NCBI GenBank assembly: GCA_005116775.1
Contig: SWDN01000003.1
Span: 277,830-341,829 of the forward strand
Direction: 5' to 3'
From: Nitrospira sp.
Lineage (GTDB): Bacteria > Nitrospirota > Nitrospiria > Nitrospirales > Nitrospiraceae
Length of the DNA: 64,000 nucleotides
Made by a program: the position numbers and the translations under genes. Positions 59,763-64,000 of the stretch are shown here, one piece after another. The notes under the pieces are model-generated. The model saw only the letters and a list, made by a program, of their open reading frames with translations, ran no database searches and had not been told where the DNA came from. The number at the start of each line of letters is the position of its first letter. The stretch's first letter is position 1.

Positions 59763-62114
59763 ATGGCGTCGTCCTTTGTCCATCTCCATCTCCATACTCA
59801 ATTCAGTCTGCTCGACGGCGCGAATCAAATCGAGCCGCTGATCCAGCAGATTAAATCGTTCAATCAGCCGGCTGTCGCAATGACCGACCATGGGAACATG
59901 TTCGGGGCCATCGAGTTCTACCGCAAAGCCAAAGAAGCAGGCATCAAACCGATCATTGGCTGCGAAGCCTACATGGCTCCTGGTAGCCGCTTGGCCGCCA
60001 AAGACAGCGGTCTCGCCCACAACGACTATTATCACCTAATCCTCTTGGCTCGAAATCTAACTGGCTATCAGAATCTGATCAAGCTAGTGAGCAAAGCATA
60101 CCTTGAAGGGTTCTATTACAAGCCACGAATGGATAAGGAAATTCTTAAAGATCACCACGAGGGTCTGATTGCCCTATCAGGCTGCTTGAGTGGCGAGATT
60201 CCCTACCTTATCGGCCAGAAGGATATGGATGGCGCGATGGCTGTGGCCGGAGAGTTTCAGGAAATATTCGGGAAGGAACACTTCTACCTCGAAGTGCAGG
60301 CGAATGGGTTGGACCATCAACGAGTCGCGAACAGCGGTCTGCTTGAGATTGCCAAGAAAATGGAGATTCCTCTGGTTGGTACGAATGATTGCCACTATCT
60401 TAAGAAAGAAGATTTCCGTCCACACGAACTGATGCTGTGCCTGCAAACAGGCAAGACGATCAGCGATCCCAATCGCATGAAGTTCGACACAGATCAGCTC
60501 TATGTGAAATCGACGGAAGAAGTCACAGCCGCATTCATTGAGTTCCCCAATGCGGTCACCAATACCTGTCGGATTGCGGACAACTGCGACCTTCAACTGG
60601 CGCTGAACAAAACACATCTCCCACAATATAAAGTTCCAGAGGGATTCACCAGAGAAACCTATCTGGAGCGCCTGGCGTTGGACGGATTGGCGGCTCGGCT
60701 CAAGGAGAGACCCAGTCAGATTCTGCCGGCTACTTATGAGCTGCGTCTGCGTGAAGAGCTGTCGATCATTTGCGCGATGGGATTCGCCGGCTACTTTCTT
60801 ATCGTATGGGACATCATCAAGTTTGCCCGCTCCCGCAACATTCCAGTCGGCCCAGGCCGAGGCTCTGCCGCCGGGAGTCTCGTCGCCTATGCGCTACGCA
60901 TCACGGATCTCGATCCCCTCGTCTACACGCTCTTGTTCGAGCGGTTCCTCAATCCTGAGCGCGTGTCCCTCCCCGATATCGATATGGACTTCTGCATGGA
61001 ACGCCGGGGCGAGGTCATCAACTACGTGGTCGACAAGTACGGTAAGGACCACGTCGCCCAGATTATTACGTTCGGGACGCTCGGAGCGAAGGCTGCGATC
61101 CGGGACGTCGGCCGCGTGCTGGAGATTCCCTATGCTGAAGTCGATCGCGTGGCCAAGCTCGTCCCGAATCAGCTCAACATCACGCTCCAGCAGGCGCTCG
61201 ATCAAGAACAGAAACTACGCGATCTCGTCGAGACCGATACACGGGTGAAAGAATTGATGAGCATCGCCCGTTCTCTCGAAGGACTGGCTCGCCACGCCTC
61301 AACTCACGCCGCCGGCGTCGTGATTTCAGAAGGGCCGCTTACGGACCATGTGCCGCTCTACAAAGGAGCCAACGACGAAATCGTCACCCAATACTCGATG
61401 GGAGACGTCGAAAAGATCGGCGATCGCGCTATCGTCGGAGGCTTTGCCCGATTCAACGACCGGTCGATCATGGTCATCGGCCATCAAAAAGGTAAGACCC
61501 TCAAAGAACGGATGCAACGAAACTTCGGCATGCCGAACCCAGAAGGCTATCGAAAAGCTCTGCGACTCATGAAGATGGCCGAGAAGTTTGGACGCCCGAT
61601 CGTGACCTTTATCGATACACCGGGTGCCTACCCAGGCATCGGTGCAGAAGAGCGCGGCCAAGCTGAAGCCATTGCCCGCAATCTGTTTGTCATGTCCCGA
61701 CTCGCAGTGCCGATCATTTCCATCGTCATCGGCGAAGGCGGCAGCGGAGGAGCGCTGGCATTGGGCGTCTCAGATCGCGTCCTCATGCTGGAGCACGGAG
61801 TCTATTCGGTGATTTCTCCGGAAGGGTGCGCTGCCATCCTGTGGGACGATCCAGCCAAAGTTCCCGATGCCGCCGCCGCACTGAAAATGACGGCGAAAGA
61901 TCTGGTCGACCTCCATATCGTGGATGAAGTGATTCCCGAACCGCTCGGCGGCGCCCATCGAGACCTCAATGCCATCACCGATCGAGTCGCCAAATCTCTC
62001 AGCAATCAACTTTCTCAGCTCAACGACCTCTCCCTCCCTGAATTACTGGCTCAACGAGATCAGAAGTACCGATCCATCGGAGCTGTGGACGGGTTGGCCG
62101 CTATTCCTCAGTAA
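59763..62114 (+). CDS. DnaE N-terminal half fused in frame to AccA C-terminal part
   Basis: Residues 1-552 are DNA polymerase III alpha: the PHP domain [27 protein letters not shown], then [16 protein letters not shown] and the catalytic pair in LPDIDMDF. After [10 protein letters not shown] (about base 61420) it turns directly into acetyl-CoA carboxylase carboxyltransferase alpha: [38 protein letters not shown] and [11 protein letters not shown]. The third polymerase Asp (in the family MDFLGL segment) and about 600 residues of DnaE are missing. About 90 N-terminal residues of AccA are also missing. dnaE and accA are commonly adjacent, so a deletion between the genes explains the fusion. Confidence 0.93.
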   Translation: MASSFVHLHLHTQFSLLDGANQIEPLIQQIKSFNQPAVAMTDHGNMFGAIEFYRKAKEAGIKPIIGCEAYMAPGSRLAAKDSGLAHNDYYHLILLARNLTGYQNLIKLVSKAYLEGFYYKPRMDKEILKDHHEGLIALSGCLSGEIPYLIGQKDMDGAMAVAGEFQEIFGKEHFYLEVQANGLDHQRVANSGLLEIAKKMEIPLVGTNDCHYLKKEDFRPHELMLCLQTGKTISDPNRMKFDTDQLYVKSTEEVTAAFIEFPNAVTNTCRIADNCDLQLALNKTHLPQYKVPEGFTRETYLERLALDGLAARLKERPSQILPATYELRLREELSIICAMGFAGYFLIVWDIIKFARSRNIPVGPGRGSAAGSLVAYALRITDLDPLVYTLLFERFLNPERVSLPDIDMDFCMERRGEVINYVVDKYGKDHVAQIITFGTLGAKAAIRDVGRVLEIPYAEVDRVAKLVPNQLNITLQQALDQEQKLRDLVETDTRVKELMSIARSLEGLARHASTHAAGVVISEGPLTDHVPLYKGANDEIVTQYSMGDVEKIGDRAIVGGFARFNDRSIMVIGHQKGKTLKERMQRNFGMPNPEGYRKALRLMKMAEKFGRPIVTFIDTPGAYPGIGAEERGQAEAIARNLFVMSRLAVPIISIVIGEGGSGGALALGVSDRVLMLEHGVYSVISPEGCAAILWDDPAKVPDAAAALKMTAKDLVDLHIVDEVIPEPLGGAHRDLNAITDRVAKSLSNQLSQLNDLSLPELLAQRDQKYRSIGAVDGLAAIPQ

Positions 62115-62154
62115 GCCCTGTGTCGAAGTCCTGAATACTTCGGTCTTCCCACCT

Positions 62155-63384
62155 TCAGCCTCTCCCGCGCTTGGTGAACCAATCCACTGCCCCAAGGCCG
62201 GCGGCGCGGCCAGCGGCGAAACAGGCAGTCAATAGGTAGCCTCCCGTCGGCGATTCCCAATCCAACATCTCGCCGGCACAGAACACACCTGGTAGACGGC
62301 GGATCATCAACTGTGCGTCAAGCGCTTCGAACAACACTCCTCCGGCCGTACTGATCGCTTCCTTCAACGGACGAGGCGCTATCAGTTTCACCGGCAAGGA
62401 TTTAATCGCAATAGCCAATCGAGCCGGGTCTGCAAAGTCATCTTTTGAAATCACTTCACGAAGCAACCCTGCCTTAACACCTTCGATATTGGCCTGCCGC
62501 TGAAGATGCGCTGCCATCGTGCGCTTGCTGCGTGGACGCGATAAATCGTGAGTCAGGCGAGGGATATTGCGGTCTGGGGCCAGGTCGAGCCGCAACGTCG
62601 CCGAGCCATTCGCCAGGATCTCATTGCGAAGCGCGGCGGATACCGTGTAGATCACCCCGCCTTCTACACCGGTTTCTGTGATGACACACTCTCCTGGATG
62701 CCAGGACTCGGCGCCGGTATGACTCCGTAGCACGACGGCCATAGACTTCACCGGATGCCCGGCAAACTTCATCCGGAAATGCTCGCTCCAGCCGACATCG
62801 AAACCACAGTTCGCCGGTTGCAATGGGGCGATCCGAACCCCGCGCTCTGCCAGCAACGGCACCCAGGACGCATCGGAGCCGAGTTTCGGCCAACTGCCTC
62901 CACCGAGCGCGAGCACCACTACATCGGCCTGGATAGATCGATTTCCCTCCGGCGTGGTAAAGCGCAGAGCCCCCTTCTCGTCCCAGCCAATCCACCGGTG
63001 TCTGACATGGAATTGGACGCCGGCCCTCCGCAATGCGCGGAGCCACGAACGCAGCAACGGCGCGGCCTTTAAATCCTTAGGAAATACGCGACCGGAAGTG
63101 CCCACAAATGTCTCAATGCCGAATCCACGAGCCCAAGCCTTGAGCGCGTCAGGTCCGAACGTCGCAATGAGCGGCGCGATCTGCGCCCGCCGTGCCCCAT
63201 AACGCGAGAGAAATTTCTCAGACGGTTCTGAGTGCGTAAGATTCAGGCCGCCTTTCCCTGCCAGGAGAAACTTGCGACCGACCGATGCCATGGCGTCGTA
63301 GAGATCGACCTGCGCGCCGGCAGCGCGTGCCACTTCTGCGGCCATGAGTCCGGCCGGTCCTCCACCGACAATGACAATCTTCAT
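62155..63384 (-). CDS. HI0933/YhiN-like flavoprotein
   Basis: This 409-aa NAD(P)/FAD-binding protein has the dinucleotide motif KIVIVGGGPAGLMAAEVA, GRKFLLAGKGGLNLTHSE and TSGRVFPKDLKAAPLL. The end GVFCAGEMLDWESPTGGYLLTACFAAGRAAG is characteristic of the HI0933/YhiN family. Its reaction is unknown. It is convergent with the dnaE-accA fusion (40-bp gap). Confidence 0.9.
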   Translation of the reverse strand: MKIVIVGGGPAGLMAAEVARAAGAQVDLYDAMASVGRKFLLAGKGGLNLTHSEPSEKFLSRYGARRAQIAPLIATFGPDALKAWARGFGIETFVGTSGRVFPKDLKAAPLLRSWLRALRRAGVQFHVRHRWIGWDEKGALRFTTPEGNRSIQADVVVLALGGGSWPKLGSDASWVPLLAERGVRIAPLQPANCGFDVGWSEHFRMKFAGHPVKSMAVVLRSHTGAESWHPGECVITETGVEGGVIYTVSAALRNEILANGSATLRLDLAPDRNIPRLTHDLSRPRSKRTMAAHLQRQANIEGVKAGLLREVISKDDFADPARLAIAIKSLPVKLIAPRPLKEAISTAGGVLFEALDAQLMIRRLPGVFCAGEMLDWESPTGGYLLTACFAAGRAAGLGAVDWFTKRGRG

Positions 63385-63536
63385 CTGTATCCTGATAAAT
63401 GTTGGCTGGATAGTGAGCGGGCAAGAGATCAGGCCAAACGTCGCAGAACCCTACACGCAGAGCTGAAATAGGTCAAGCGCTGGAGTGCGCAACACAAGAT
63501 TTCACAACTCGGAACGAGCTATACTCTCGTGCAACA

Positions 63537-63851
63537 ATGGATGAACAAGAACCTCTACAAGTCATTGAACTTCGAATCAGTTACCGCTACGCGACCGCAC
63601 ACCCCTGGGTGATCCAGGCCGTTGGAGGATTTTTATCGGCCTATTTCATGGAGTATCCAGGATTTCGAGTGCAACGATACATGGAGGAATTAGAGTCCGG
63701 TACGCACTTATGGATCTGTGAGATACCGCCCAACATGAAAGTTCTCAGGCTTCTGAAGCGACTGAAGGAAGATATTCCCCCATGCCTCACCCAGCAAATC
63801 GCCACCGATCCACCAGCGCGGCCACGGTATCTCATCGATTGCCCTGAATAA
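63537..63851 (+). CDS. Small hypothetical protein
   Basis: The 104-aa protein starts at ATG 63537. It has a basic/aromatic alpha-beta pattern (VIELRISYRYATAHPWVIQAVGGFLSAYFMEYPGFRVQRYMEELESG). A PxxMKVLRLLKRLKEDIP helix follows, and it ends in LIDCPE. No signal peptide or known family was recognised. Confidence 0.6.
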   Translation: MDEQEPLQVIELRISYRYATAHPWVIQAVGGFLSAYFMEYPGFRVQRYMEELESGTHLWICEIPPNMKVLRLLKRLKEDIPPCLTQQIATDPPARPRYLIDCPE

Positions 63852-63857
63852 GACAGG

Positions 63858-63945
63858 TTGATCTCGTTTATTTGGTTGATTTGGTTCATCTGGTTAGATT
63901 CACTCAATCAAACTAACGAGGCAAACCAGATAGACTGGAGATCAA
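63858..63945. repeat. Dispersed TTTGGTT-type inverted repeat, copy 4
   Basis: Left arm TTGATCTCGTTTATTTGGTT... (63858-63896) and right arm CAATCAAACTAACGAGGCAA... (63905-63945) are imperfectly complementary over about 40 bases around an 8-nt centre. It is the best preserved member of the family. After it, to base 64000, nothing else can be recognised. Confidence 0.75.
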
Positions 63946-64000
63946 TATGATGGTTGCAGGGGATCAGCTCTTGAAGCCGTGAGGGTTCCTACTCTGCCAG

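Noticed and set aside
1-64000. CRISPR arrays, rRNA, tRNA, prophage or IS transposase genes
   Set aside because: No regular direct-repeat/spacer array, no recognisable tRNA cloverleaf or rRNA sequence, and no transposase or integrase motifs were seen.

Overview
The window looks like a chromosomal segment of a Gram-negative bacterium with GC in the mid to high 50s (estimated by eye). It has lipoproteins, OmpA-type envelope proteins, PilZ and HDOD signalling domains, and surface-adhesin-E-like proteins. The gene content and order fit Nitrospirota, most likely a Nitrospira. That placement is inference: no nitrification marker, rRNA or tRNA gene lies in the window.

Layout. 1-12.3 kb is a dense plus-strand housekeeping block: clpC remnant, tsaD, hflX, nth, yicC, gmk, rpoZ, coaBC, a TPR gene, aroQ, efp, accB, accC. 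12.3-21.6 kb is looser, with small secreted and membrane proteins, a DAACS transporter, a Sel1-repeat protein, HDOD and PilZ proteins, a redoxin, an aldo/keto reductase, two adhesin-E paralogues and several palindromic elements. 21.6-27 kb holds thiE, bioD, an SDR, a secreted protein and putA. 27-36.8 kb holds a desaturase, an apparent mrp-x-y-lipA-PIG-L operon, pgm, a TrkA_C-type protein and a frameshifted htrA. 36.9-46.6 kb holds an EF-G-like GTPase with altered G motifs, radC, rsmD, coaD, an aminotransferase, an FmdB-type zinc ribbon, purD and purH. 46.8-51 kb is a tandemly duplicated two-gene envelope module: BON/OmpA protein plus membrane coiled-coil protein, the longer copy ending in a helix-hairpin-helix domain. 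51-56 kb is the most unusual accessory locus: a papain-like protease fused to an alpha/beta hydrolase, followed by a large alpha/beta-hydrolase lipoprotein. 56-64 kb holds a damaged ureohydrolase gene, an APC permease, dnaE fused in frame to accA, and a flavoprotein.

Many well-conserved genes are damaged in the same two ways. Internal segments are missing from clpC, putA, the ureohydrolase gene and dnaE/accA. Short divergent tandem duplications shift the frame of coaBC (46-bp period) and accB (172-bp period). Several of these genes are normally essential, and the duplicated copies differ mostly at synonymous sites, like alleles of related strains. The simplest explanation is a mixed-strain assembly with faulty joins, not true gene decay; read mapping would settle this.

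A second theme is dispersed intergenic inverted repeats. A TTTGGTT-type family occurs at about 12.6, 23.8, 36.8 and 63.9 kb, and one copy forms the 5' end of the SDR gene. A second element at 18.77-18.86 kb supplies the stop codon of the redoxin gene and has a partial relative at 59.7 kb. Convincing sigma70-type promoters, several with an 18-nt spacer and TAGAAT -10 box, precede aroQ, the second adhesin-E gene, rsmD, the ureohydrolase gene and dnaE. The dnaE promoter predicts a leaderless transcript.
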